Assembly: GCA_022009855.1 (NCBI GenBank)
Contig: CP091727.1
Span: 1,054,001 to 1,118,000, forward strand
Length of the DNA: 64,000 nt
Direction: 5' to 3'
Origin: Lentisphaeria bacterium
Lineage (GTDB): Bacteria; Verrucomicrobiota; Lentisphaeria; Victivallales; Victivallaceae
Shown here: one piece after another, positions 52,504 through 62,199 of the stretch
How positions within the stretch are numbered: position 1 is the first letter of the stretch
How the letters are laid out: each line of letters starts with the position of its first letter
Position numbers and translations under genes: made by a program
The notes under the pieces: model-generated
Told to the model about the DNA's origin: nothing
Databases searched by the model: none
The model's input: the letters and a program-made list of their open reading frames with translations, nothing else

Positions 52504-52713
52504 TCCGGAATTCTCCTGTGATAACTCGTCGTAACCTTTTTCCGGGGATAATCTAATTCCGGAATCCCCTTTTACAAGTCAGAGGACAGGAAATTCTCAC
52601 AGGACGCTGACATGATCTTAACATTCCCAATCTATATTCTCTGCAAATCACCTCCCCGGAACCGGAGATGTCCGCCGGGGAATCAACCCGAATCGGAAAA
52701 AAAGGGATTTTTT

Positions 52714-54215
52714 ATGAAACGAATCACTGCGATGCTCGCTCTGGGTGCCGGATTCTGCCTCTTCGCAGCTCCGGCCGCCCCGGCGGAGAAAAACGTCCGA
52801 ACCATCCGCCTGATTCAGGACGACGCCCAGGATTACATGGTCTCAAAAATCTACCGCCTCAAATATCTGAAGGCGAACGACGTCACGCCGTTTCTCCTCG
52901 GCGTGGTCAAACGTTACAACCGCCAATCGACGGTCAACCGCATCAACTACAAAGCCGCCAACGAACAGCTGCTCACCGTCAGCTGCCCGGTCCGGATGAT
53001 GCCCTACGTCGATGAACTGCTCGCCAAGCTCGACCGGCCGGCCGGGCTCGCCGGACGAGCTCCCGGAGATCCGATCCGCGGCACCGGCATCACCCGCACG
53101 GTCTATCCGGCCCGGTTCCGTTCCGCTCAGGTGATGGTGGACATCATGGAAGGCACCGGCATCAACGCCGGCGGCGATTCCTTCGTCGGATACGACCCGA
53201 CCACCAACCTCATCTACTGGAAGGATGACAGCAACAAGAACCGCGACCTGCTCAAATATCTCGCCTGGCTCGACCGGCCGATTCCGATGGTCAACCTGGA
53301 GCTGATCGTCTACGAAGTGCGGGAAAGCGAACTGCGCGACCTCGGAGTCGACTATCTCGGATGGCGCAACGGCCCCGGCCTCAACCTGTTCGCCGCCGGG
53401 CTCGACGCCATGAGTCTCTCCTCCTCCGGATCCGCCGCCCTTCAGGCGGCAAGCGGCGCCTTCGGTGGCTTCTTCTTCGCCCCGCAGTTTGACGCCAGCT
53501 TCATCCGGATGCTCCAGCAGGACGGCCGCGCCGATGTCGTGAACACCGCCGGCCTGACCATGGCCAACAGCGACAGCGCCACCTATTCGATCGGATTCGA
53601 TCCCCAGTCACAGGCCATCTTCAAACGGGACAATGACCAGCTTCAGGTCGGCATCTCCGGCGTCGGCATGAAGGGCGGGATGAAGGAGCCGGTGCAATCC
53701 ACCGGCGCGAACAATCCGCTGCTCAACAGCTCGACTCCCCGCCGCCGCTGCAGATGCAGATCACCGCTCCGCGGATCTGCTTCCGCACTCCCGCCGATCC
53801 GCAGAACGGTCTGGTGCCGGTGCGGCCGGAGGGCGGCACGGTCAGCGCGCTGGTGACCTTCCAGTATGACATCCGGGTTTCCAACGTCGTTGAACGCAAC
53901 AACTACGGCGCCGAACTCGCCGAAGTGAGCACCCTCGCGGGGAACTGCAATCTCCTCTCCGGCGAAGAAAAAATTCTGGCAAGCTGGAGCGAGGAAAGTG
54001 AGGTCGAACAGGTCATCGGCGTACCGTTCCTCTCGGAGATTCCCATCCTCAAGTATCTCTTTTCCACCACCACCACCAACCGTCAGAAGAGCTGGTTTTT
54101 CGTCACCGCACGGGCCATATTCGCTCATCCGGAAACCCTGCCGCAGGTGTGGGGCGGCCGGCTTCAGCCGTTCGAATCCATCGCACCGGTCACCACCGCA
54201 GTAAGTTCGAACTGA
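52714..54215 (+). CDS. exported secretin-fold protein A, frameshifted
   Basis: A signal peptide (MLALGAGFCLFAAPAAPA) is followed by N1-like modules: IYRLKYLKANDVTPFLLGVV, VSCPVRMMPYVDELLAKLD and TVYPARFRSAQVMVDIME. The C-terminal part resembles a secretin core (LELIVYEVRESELRDLGVDY, then after a frameshift near 53738 VIGVPFLSEIPILKYLF and a strand ending FVTARAIFA). About 500 residues. It is shorter than the two secretins in the - strand operon and has no TPR region. It could be a partial secretin that lines or modifies the channel. Start at 52714 has only a weak site (AAAGGGA). Confidence 0.72.
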
Positions 54216-54406
54216 GCCGGATTCGGGATGTTTCAGACATGAAATAAACGGAATGATATGCCTCCGGCGGGCGGGGCACTTCGCCCCCGCAAACGGACCG
54301 GCAGAGGTGCCGGCGCCGGATGCGCAAAGCTTCCGCTGCGCAGAATTCATCGCGGGGTTAAGAGAAATGCACAGAGAAAGGATTATTGCATTATGAACAT
54401 GAAAAG

Positions 54407-56096
54407 ATGAGTTTTCTTCTGGCCGTCTTCGCCTCGGCGCCGCTCCTCGCCGCACCCGGCGACTCCGAATCGACGCCGTTCCACACCAGCAGCCGGCTCT
54501 CCGGCACGCTCGACACCGTCAACACGCAGCTGCCCTCGACCGGAACGCCGCGCGACAACAACAACTACGATACAGCCAGCTACATGGACACCCAGGTGCA
54601 GGCGCAGCTCCGGCTCGATCTGGGCAAGGATACCGACGCCGTCCACTTCATCCGGGACAACAACGACCCCAAGGTGGTGACCAAAACCTACGTTCTCAAA
54701 CACGCCGAACCCTATTCGCTGCGCACTTTCCTGCGCGAAATGGTGCAAACCAAGCGGGTCTTCGGCAGCAATACGGCGGTCGAATGTCTCCAGTTCGAAG
54801 ACGGCGTCTCGCTGCTCTTCATCTCGGCGGAGGAGTACCGCTTCCACGACCATGAGAACGGCATGGGGATTGATTCGATCGTCGAACGGCTCGACAAGCC
54901 GGGCATCCTTCACAGTTCCGGCCAGCCGAAATATGTCTACTTCCCCGCCAACGTTCCGGCCGAGACGCTGATGCCGATGATCAAGCACGTCGGCATGAAC
55001 GTCTCCGGCGACGAAACCGAACTGACCGGCGGCAAGGACAAGGTCCAGCTCGACCCGGACCTCAACTGCCTCTTCTTCAACACCGCCTCCTATTCCCGCC
55101 GGAACATCGAGGAGATGCTCCGCAAGTACGACGTGCCGCTCCCGGAACTGCGGATCCGCTTCCGCGTCTACGAGCTCTACTCGGAGAACGACGAGAAACT
55201 GGGACTCGATTTTCAATCCTGGAAAAACAATGAGGGAACCGAACTTTTCAGCGCCGGCGCCCGTTTCCGGGACAACTGGGCGGCCACCTACGGTGGCACC
55301 ATGAGCCGTCCGCAAGGGTCCGAGCGGACCAGTTTCTACAATTTCAACCCGAAATGGAACACCCGGTACATCGACTTTCTCGCCAGCCGGGGCAAAGCGA
55401 AGATCGCCCACTCCGGCGAAGTGGTCGTGCGGCAGAACACGCAGACCTCCTTCCGGCGGCTGACCCAGCTCTTCACTATGGATTCAACCGTCCCGGCAGA
55501 AAATGCGGAGGAACAGCCGGAGGGCTGGTTCGGACAGGCGTTCGACAAGGTGCTCGCCGCCTTCGGCCGCACCTCACCGGACAATCAGATCACTGTCGGC
55601 AAAGACAACCAGACCTCCGTCGTCCGGGATGACACCAATCAGTACGGCTTCACCATGACCGTCAAGGCCTCATCGATTGCGCCGGAGGCAGCGGTCCTCC
55701 ACCTCGACCTGGAAAACTCCTCTCTGATCGGTTACCAGTCCAGCGGTGCGCCCCGCATTCAGAAGGGGAACAAGGTCAGCAGCGACATCATGATCTCCAC
55801 CAAACGCAACCGTTTCGTCATCGGCGGGCTGGAAAAACGGGAGGTGGTGCGCGGCTCCAACGGGGTTCCGTGGCTGAAAGACATTCCGGTGCTCGGCTAC
55901 CTCTTCCAGACCGAATCGGAATCCACCCGTAAATCCCGGCTGGTCGTCGTAGCCGACTGTGAATATGTCCTGCCCGGCGCCGCGGAAAACGCGGAAGCCG
56001 CAAAGAAGATCGGCAAGATCCAAGGACAACACCGCCGACGCCGGCGGCGCCAACCGGTATTTCTTCCGCCAGCATCTGCTGGACTCCGACCGCTGA
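54407..56096 (+). CDS. exported secretin-fold protein B, frameshifted
   Basis: The protein starts at ATG 54407 (MSFLLAVFASAPLLAAPG). One more A in the run at 54402-54405 would join it to the ATG at 54393 (MNMKK), giving a better signal peptide. It carries N-domain-like segments (VLKHAEPYSLRTFLREMVQ, VYFPANVPAETLMPMIKHVG) and a secretin-like end (RFVIGGLEKREVVRGSNGVP, LKDIPVLGYLFQTES). A frameshift near 56025 moves the last 25 residues to a stop at 56096. It is similar in plan to secretin-fold protein A upstream, and both are probably one operon. Confidence 0.7.
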
Positions 56097-56125
56097 TCCG
56101 GGGCTTCCCGAACGAAGCGCGAATT

Positions 56126-56155
56126 CCCCTTCCGGTCTCCCCGGGAGGGGTTCTG
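56126..56155 (+). terminator. possible terminator after secretin-fold protein B
   Basis: CCCCTTCCGG pairs with CCGGGAGGGG (10 bp, one wobble) around a 5-base loop. It is followed only by TTCTG, so the T tract is weak. Confidence 0.45.
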
Positions 56156-56419
56156 CATCCCAGGCCGTCCGGATTCTCCCGCTGTTTCCCTCTCCGGCAT
56201 GGGCACAGGGCCGTCACGGGAAAAAGGCGAGGCCACGGAAACGTCGCGGTCCATGGCGGGGGAATGCACGAAAACGACGGCCGGTCAGAAAAAATCGCGA
56301 AAGCATCCCCCCGTTCCCGCCGCACTTACAGAAACAGAGGCTCATCTTCCCGGAAAATGCGCCGCATGTACCATTTCCATCCTCTTTTTTACGTTTTTTC
56401 AATTTTTTTCCTTTTTCGC

Positions 56420-56474
56420 TTGCTTTTTAAGAACGTTCTCTGTTATAATATCAATATAAGTGAAAACGTTTTCA
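56420..56474 (+). promoter_or_regulatory. promoter with two AACGTT palindromes (LacI-type operators)
   Basis: TTGCTT (56420-56425) and TATAAT (56444-56449) are 18 bp apart. A perfect 10-bp palindrome AGAACGTTCT (56430-56439) lies in the spacer and a perfect 14-bp palindrome TGAAAACGTTTTCA (56461-56474) lies near the start of transcription. A CG-centred palindrome of this kind is typical for LacI/GalR-family repressors. It would control the pseudopilin and beta-helix genes downstream. Confidence 0.7.
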
Positions 56475-56559
56475 TAAAAACGGATTCCGTCTCGATGGCC
56501 GCAATGCGGGCAACTCCCGACATTGTGCCTGAAACATAAAAACGGGAAGGACAGGTACC

Positions 56560-57432
56560 ATGCAAACAGAACGCATACTCCCACGTGCAGGAGGAAAAAC
56601 AGGCCGGCATCCCACGCCGTCAGACAGAGACCGGAAAAGCTTGCCGTGCGGAGAGAACCGCCATGCCGGAAAATTTACTTTGATAGAACTTCTTATTGTT
56701 ATTGCAATCATCGCCATTCTGGCGGCGCTGCTGCTTCCGGCGCTCAACAAGGCCAGGGATCGTGCCGAAGCGATCCGCTGCACCTCCAACAAGAAGCAGG
56801 TTCTGCTCGCGGAAAGCTCCTACGCTGCCGACTACAACGGCCATATCGTGATGAAGGCGGAGGTCGGCACGACTTTCGTCCCGTTCAACGTTCTGCTCAC
56901 CAACATGTCCTACGACTCCCGGCAACTGCTCAGCAAAGCCTACGTGCCATGGGCGGTGATGACCTGCCCCGCCAACAACGTGCCGGCGGAGTATGACATG
57001 ACGGTTCCGAGCCAGCGCTACTGGGGCAGCTACGGCGCCTGGATGAACAATTCAGCCAACGAGGATTGTTCACGCATCGCCACATTCGGGAAATGCTGGG
57101 CGCAGGGACCGGGAAATCTGACGATCACGATCGTCTCCCACAAGGTGAAGAATCCGGGCAGTTTCTTCTATCTGGCCGACACCGTCTGCACGATCGACAG
57201 CGGCGACGAGTACCGCTTCGGGAAGGGCTATTACTACTGGGCGCCGGACTATCTCAAGGCAAGAGATCAGGCCAACACCGGCATCTGGCTGGCGCACTCC
57301 GGTCAATGCGTCGTCGGCTTCGTGGACGGCCACACGGAAAGCATGGGCGGTCTTGAACTGGTCGGCTCCCGGGTGAACGTCGACGTCTACTACACCCGGG
57401 AACTCACGCGCGTCGTGGCGAAAAACAATTGA
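56560..57432 (+). CDS. pseudopilin-like protein with long basic leader
   Basis: Intact, 290 residues. The 38-residue leader (MQTERILPRAGGKTGRH...) is basic, then FTLIELLIVIAIIAILAALLL begins. The residue before the cleavage site is Lys. The soluble domain has NKARDRAEAIRCTSNKKQ, YVPWAVMTCPANN and the C-terminal HSGQCVVGFVDGHTESMGG signature. AAGGAC lies 8 bases before the start. An internal TTG start (before PCGENRH) would shorten the leader but has no good site. It is 8 bases upstream of the first beta-helix gene's ATG, so it is in one operon with the two exported proteins. Confidence 0.88.
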   Translation: MQTERILPRAGGKTGRHPTPSDRDRKSLPCGENRHAGKFTLIELLIVIAIIAILAALLLPALNKARDRAEAIRCTSNKKQVLLAESSYAADYNGHIVMKAEVGTTFVPFNVLLTNMSYDSRQLLSKAYVPWAVMTCPANNVPAEYDMTVPSQRYWGSYGAWMNNSANEDCSRIATFGKCWAQGPGNLTITIVSHKVKNPGSFFYLADTVCTIDSGDEYRFGKGYYYWAPDYLKARDQANTGIWLAHSGQCVVGFVDGHTESMGGLELVGSRVNVDVYYTRELTRVVAKNN

Positions 57433-57440
57433 GGGACATC

Positions 57441-59168
57441 ATGAAACATCTCATCCGCCGTCTTCTCGCCGGCTCCTGCTTTCTGCCGCTGCTGCTCGCC
57501 AGTGCGGATTGGGCTGAAACCATCCGGCCGGTCCTCACCGGCAAAGTGAAACATCTCAAGCTGGAAAAGAAGATCTACCGCACCGACCGCCGGACCACGA
57601 TCACCGGCTTGAAGGACGTCACCATCGACGGCAACGGCGCCACACTGCTGATGAGTCGGAAAGATCACATTTTCAAGATCGAGGACTGCACCAACTTCAC
57701 CATCCGCAATCTGACGCTCGACTTCGATCCGATGATTTTCACGCAGGTGAAGATCACCCGGGTTTCCGCGGACGGCAGAACCATCGAATTCGAGGTGGAG
57801 AAAGGGTATCCGGATCTGGTTCCGGACCTGATCGCGAACGAGAGTCTCGAAGTCTTCCTGCCGGACGGAACGCTCCGCACCGATCTGGGGCGCCTCTCCG
57901 GGAAACCGGAGATCCTCACGCCGCGTCGCGGCAGGATGCGGGTCCGGCTTTCGGGAACCGCCCGCCTCCGCATCGGCGACCGCATCCCCATCGGGCGGCG
58001 CTTCGCCAACGTCATCCAGACGGTCGGCGGCCGGGGGCACACGTTTGAAAATCTCACTATCCACGGCAGCGGCTGTTTCGCCATCGGCATGCGCTACAGC
58101 GCCGGAGACGACCGGATTCTCCACTGCCGCGTGATTCCCGGCCCCCGGCCGAAAGGAGCGGAAACCGACCGCATCCGCTCCACCAACGGCGACGGATTCA
58201 ACATCTCCTTCGCCAGAAACTATCCGCACATCATCGGGTGCGAGATCCGGAACAGCAACGACGACTCCATCAACTTTCACGCGGGTGCGGTCATGCAGCT
58301 GATTCCGCTGGAGAAGGAGAACGGAACGTTCCGGATCATCCGCCCCTTCGCCGCGGCGTCGGAGCGGATGACCGCGCTCTTTCCGCCGGGAGATACCGCG
58401 CTGCTGCTTCGCCGCGACCTCGGCTTCGCTCCGGTGGGCAAGGTAAAAATCATCTCCTGCGCCGAATCGGACTACCGGGCGACGCGGGAAGAGCTGGCCG
58501 AAGGGTTCGACCGGGCGAAGTACAAATCGAAACACCAGTGGATTCCCACCGCCTACGAGATCCGGCTGGATACCGGTACTCTGCCGCTGGAGGGCGATCT
58601 CCATCTGCAGCCGCTGCCCAACGGCCGCCCCTTCCGAATCGCGGAGAACTATTTCCACGACCACCGGGCGCGCGGCATGCGGATCATGGTACCGGACGGC
58701 GTCATCGAGAACAACACCATCGAACGGGTCACCGATGCGGCGATCTCGCTCGGCGCCGAGTTCGAATACTGGAATGAGGCCGGCTGGGTGGAGAACGTCA
58801 TCATCCGCAACAATGTAATCCGCAATGTCGGCAAGGCTTCGATTCCGCGCGGGGACTCCTACGTCTGCGGCGCCATCTGCAGTTTCGTCCATCTGAAGGA
58901 GTACCGGAAGATCCCCCGGGGACACGCCCGGCTCTCCATTCTCAACAACCGGATCAGCGACTCGCCGGGAGCCGGAATCGCCCTCTGCGCCACGCGGGAT
59001 TCGGTCGTCTCCGGCAACATCATCGAGAATACGGCATACGGAACGACGGTTCCCGGCAGTCGGTTCGGATTCCGCGGCCTCGAACCGGTCTGGCTGATCG
59101 AGAGCGGGGGGATCACCGGCAAAAACATCATCGACGGGCGGGAGAGCATCATCGGAGGACGGAAATGA
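57441..59168 (+). CDS. secreted right-handed beta-helix protein (pectate-lyase-like fold)
   Basis: Intact, 575 residues. A signal peptide (LLAGSCFLPLLLASADWAE) is followed by a beta-helix: ITGLKDVTIDGNGATLL, CTNFTIRNLTLDFDP, HTFENLTIHGSGCFAIGM, GCEIRNSNDDSINFHAG, NVIIRNNVIRNVGKAS and VVSGNIIEN. The DD in NSNDDSINFH is a likely catalytic pair, as in several beta-helix glycosidases (GH110/GH28-like), but I cannot assign a family. The ATG follows GAGG. Its stop overlaps the next start (ATGA), indicating co-translation. Confidence 0.8.
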   Translation: MKHLIRRLLAGSCFLPLLLASADWAETIRPVLTGKVKHLKLEKKIYRTDRRTTITGLKDVTIDGNGATLLMSRKDHIFKIEDCTNFTIRNLTLDFDPMIFTQVKITRVSADGRTIEFEVEKGYPDLVPDLIANESLEVFLPDGTLRTDLGRLSGKPEILTPRRGRMRVRLSGTARLRIGDRIPIGRRFANVIQTVGGRGHTFENLTIHGSGCFAIGMRYSAGDDRILHCRVIPGPRPKGAETDRIRSTNGDGFNISFARNYPHIIGCEIRNSNDDSINFHAGAVMQLIPLEKENGTFRIIRPFAAASERMTALFPPGDTALLLRRDLGFAPVGKVKIISCAESDYRATREELAEGFDRAKYKSKHQWIPTAYEIRLDTGTLPLEGDLHLQPLPNGRPFRIAENYFHDHRARGMRIMVPDGVIENNTIERVTDAAISLGAEFEYWNEAGWVENVIIRNNVIRNVGKASIPRGDSYVCGAICSFVHLKEYRKIPRGHARLSILNNRISDSPGAGIALCATRDSVVSGNIIENTAYGTTVPGSRFGFRGLEPVWLIESGGITGKNIIDGRESIIGGRK

Positions 59169-60666
59169 GACGACAATTTTCCCCACTTTCGGCCGGACTT
59201 CTCCTGCTGCCGCTGTTTCTCGCGGGAGCGGAAACCATTCACGTCAACAATCTCACCGGCAGCGACGACGGGGACGGCTCCCGCGAACGCCCCTTCGCGA
59301 CGCTCTACAAGGCGTGCAGGGTGGTTCCGACCTCCGGCCGGATCGAGGTGGCCAACACCGGGAAACCATACCGGATGCCCTACAAAAGCGCCGACGTCTC
59401 CCAAAGCTACGGATACCGACTGTTCCGGGGCGGCACGCCGGAGAAACCGCTGATTGTGGAGGGCAACGGCGCCACGATCAGCGGCCTGGCGGAGGTTCCG
59501 GCGGAAGCGTGGAAGGCGGTTCCGGAAACCACGCTTCATCGGCTGCCGTTCTACCCGATGAGCAACCGGCTCAAGATCGACAGGACGATCAACCGCTGGC
59601 TGGAGACGCCGCGCATCTGGTTCGTCGACGGCAGGGCCGCGCCAAACTGCCGCGACCGGGAAACGCTGCTGAAGACGCCGGGCGGATTCTGGTGGAACAA
59701 GGCCGAAAAGATGGTCTATTTCCATCTCCCGGAGGGAAAGCGCCTCGAGGAGCTCCGGATCGAACTCCCGGCCAATTACGGGTTCTACATTCACGCGAGC
59801 CATACGATCGTGCGCAACTTCAACTGCATCTTCAGTGTGAACGACGGCTTCGACGCGGACGGTTCTCCGCAGAACAGCAGCTACATCAACTGCCTGGCCT
59901 ACGACAACTGCGGGCAGGGCTTCTCCTGTCACAAGACCAGTTCCATCCGCTACGTCGGCTGCGGAGCCATCCGCTGTGCGTCGAGCAACGTCTGCAACGT
60001 CAACAATTCCCACGCGGAATATGTGGACTGCGTCTTTCTCGACAATGCGTTTGAGAGCAACGTTTCGCTGTACAACGAAGCGACGGCGCGGTTCGTCAAC
60101 TGCTTTTTCTCCGGCGGCAGTTCCGATGAACCAATCGTGCAGGAACATGCCTCGCAATTCACCTTCATCGGCTGCGTCATACAGGGGAACCGCGATCTTC
60201 CGCTGCTGCGCGGCCGTGGCGGAAGCGTGAATTTTCACCAGTGCACGCTTTCGCAGGCCCGCTATCTGGCCGATTTCTCCGCAACCTGGAGCAGGAGCTG
60301 CGTCTCGATGAAACGGTGTGCCGTAAGCGGCATGAAGAATGCCGTCGCAAAGCTCCCGGCCGCGCCCTATCCGCGCCTGCAATTTGCGGACAACCGTTTT
60401 CCCCCGCCTTTTACGTGCTCGACGGCAAAGCGGTGAAGATCGGCGACCCGGCACTGGGGAAACTGCGACTCGATGCCGACTCCCGGAGTGAAAAGCTCCA
60501 GCCGGGCGGGCTGCGCAATGCGGAATATTCCGGCAGTGACGGATACGGCGCCGGAAAACTCTCACCGACCGTCCGCAAGGTGTACGAGCGGCTGGTGAAT
60601 TGCACCGCGACACCGGCTGGACTGGTCCCCGCCGGGAACGCGGTCACTCCGACCGGAGATTTCTAA
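59165..60666 (+). CDS. secreted right-handed beta-helix protein (DUF1565-like), frameshifted
   Basis: Signal peptide LLLLPLFLAGAE, then ETIHVNNLTGSDDGDGSRE and PFATLYKAC, the typical DUF1565 opening. Beta-helix coils follow: KPLIVEGNGATISGLAEV, HTIVRNFNCIFSVNDGFDA, SYINCLAYDNCGQGF, AEYVDCVFLDN and ARFVNCFFSGG. A frameshift near 60400, in a C run, separates the last ~90 residues (FYVLDGKAVKIGDPALGKL). About 500 residues. Likely an exported polysaccharide-binding or -cleaving protein that acts with the preceding beta-helix protein. No catalytic residue is certain. Confidence 0.78.
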
Positions 60667-61150
60667 TCTCCAGTTCGAAACCTCCTCCCGGCTCCCCGGA
60701 CTCCCCCGGACTCCCCCCGGTACCCCCCCGGCTCCCACCGGCCCGCATCCGCCGCCACCGCCCGGAACTTCCACGGGCCGGAAAGAGAGGGCTCGGGGGA
60801 GAGAAAGCGGCACTTCGTGGCGCGTCTCTCCCCGTACCGCCCGCACATCGAACACACCCGGCAGTCAAGCACGCCCGCGCGAGTTCGCACCGGCTCGGCA
60901 TCCGGCGAAGGGGAGCGGAAATGCGATGGGGTCTTTCCGCAAAAAAGCGGGAAGACTCCTCGTATTTCCGCGGCTCCCACTCCCTCCGGCCCGCGCCCGC
61001 CGCCGACCCTTACCCGGCACCGGCACCTTGCCGGACGCAGGGGGTTCGGGGGGCGGCGGACACGCCCCCCGGCTCCCACGAGTTCACCACAGGCCTCCCA
61101 CGGGCTCGCGCCCTGCCTCCGACCGGTCCGCGCCCGCCGTATCCGCACTG
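60667..61150. other. GC-rich intergenic region with cytosine runs
   Basis: It is very C-rich, with many runs of four to seven C and short repeats such as GGACTCCCCC near 60695-60720. Open frames exist on both strands, but none has a start site or recognisable motif. I see no gene. Confidence 0.5.
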
Positions 61151-61988
61151 TCAGAAGCCGGAATACATGGTTCTCCGATATTGCATGGGGGACATTCCGG
61201 CGTGGCGCCTGAAAATCCGGTAGAAGAAGAGATCGTCGCGGAAGCCGCACTGCATGGCGATCTCCTTGACGGTCCAGCCGGTGCTGAGCAGCAGTTCTTT
61301 TGCTCTGGCGATTCTGGTGTTGGTAAGATACTCTTTCGGGGCGACGCCGAACTGTTTGCGGAACGCAGCGGAAAAGCGGTTTTTCTCCATTTTCGCGAGT
61401 TTCGCCAGTTCAGACATCTGAATCGGTTCCATGTAGTGATTTTCCATATAGCGCAGCACGGAGTGGAATCCCTCCTCTCCGGCGGGAAATCGATTGATCC
61501 GGGTTTCCGGCAGCAGCAGGAAGGGGAGGAGGAGCCGACGCAGGAGCTGATGGGCGAGAAAAAGGTTTTCAAACCGGTTTCCATTTCTAGCCTGTGCCAG
61601 AAACTTCTCCCAGAGCGCCGTCATTTCCGGAGCGGCGGGGACGGAAAGGATCCGGCGGAATCCGGATTGGCGCGCAAGCAGTTCGGATTTGAAGTGGAGC
61701 CAGTCGTGGGTGAATGCTCCGGCGGAGAGCATTCGGAAGGGGACGTTTGCGGGAAACAGGTAACAACTGCCCGGCTCGATCCGCACTGTTTCATTGCAAT
61801 CCATGGCGTGGAGGGCGCCCCGGGAGCGGGAGGTAGAGGCGGAAGAAGGGGTCGCAGCGGAACGGATGAAACTGTTCCAGATCCTCTTTCGCCTCGGCGT
61901 GTCCGCAGACGAGGAGTTCCAGATCGAGATCCCGGACAAAATGCCGGTCATCATCATCCTGAAAATAGTATGCGATCTCGCTGCCCAT
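61151..61988 (-). CDS. AraC-family transcriptional regulator, frameshifted
   Basis: N-terminal cupin-like domain: IAYYFQDDDDRHFVRDLDLE, LLVCGHAEAKEDLEQFHP and, after a frameshift near 61825 (G/C run), RIEPGSCYLFPANVPFRML. C-terminal double helix-turn-helix: IQMSELAKLAKMEKNRFSAA and WTVKEIAMQCGFRDDLFFYR, ending GMSPMQYRR. The start is ATG 61988 (MGSEIAYYF) or 62006 (MLCYFT). It is divergent from the GH29 fucosidase gene with a shared promoter region, so it probably regulates fucose-glycan use. Confidence 0.85.
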
Positions 61989-62056
61989 GGTGAAGTAACA
62001 TAGCATCCGGCCGGGAAAAAAGCAAAAAAATTTTCCGGACCGCAGGAAAAAAGTCC

Positions 62057-62108
62057 ATAATATCAGGTTAAAAAATCCATTTTCAATTCTACGGAAATCA
62101 AGTATAGT
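62057..62108. promoter_or_regulatory. divergent promoters of the AraC and GH29 genes
   Basis: On the - strand, TTGAAA (62081-62086) and TATTAT (62057-62062) are 18 bp apart. On the + strand the same bases read TTTCAA and lie 16 bp before TATAGT (62103-62108). The -35 boxes of the two promoters therefore overlap. Confidence 0.5.
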
Positions 62109-62199
62109 ATCCGCAAAAATTTCAAAAACAAATCGGAGCTGAAACCTATCCCCTCTTTCCTGCCGGCGCGAGGGTAGCGGTATCACGGAGCTGCAAACG

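Larger units (their letters stand above)
56097..56559. other. intergenic region with terminator and regulated promoter
   Basis: It contains a GC hairpin after the upstream gene (56126-56155), a GC-rich stretch without recognisable coding signal and then an abruptly AT-rich promoter region (56380-56490). No gene is supported. Confidence 0.7.

Noticed and set aside
57390..59186. 598-codon open frame on the - strand
   Set aside because: Antisense to the intact beta-helix protein, which has signal peptide and repeats; the frame is Asp/Val/Arg-rich without motifs.
58859..60613. 584-codon open frame on the - strand
   Set aside because: Shadow of the two beta-helix genes; no start site and biased composition.
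60663..61250. 195-codon gene on the - strand
   Set aside because: Arg/Gly/Pro-rich composition in a C-run-rich gap, overlapping the 3' end of the AraC gene; no start site.
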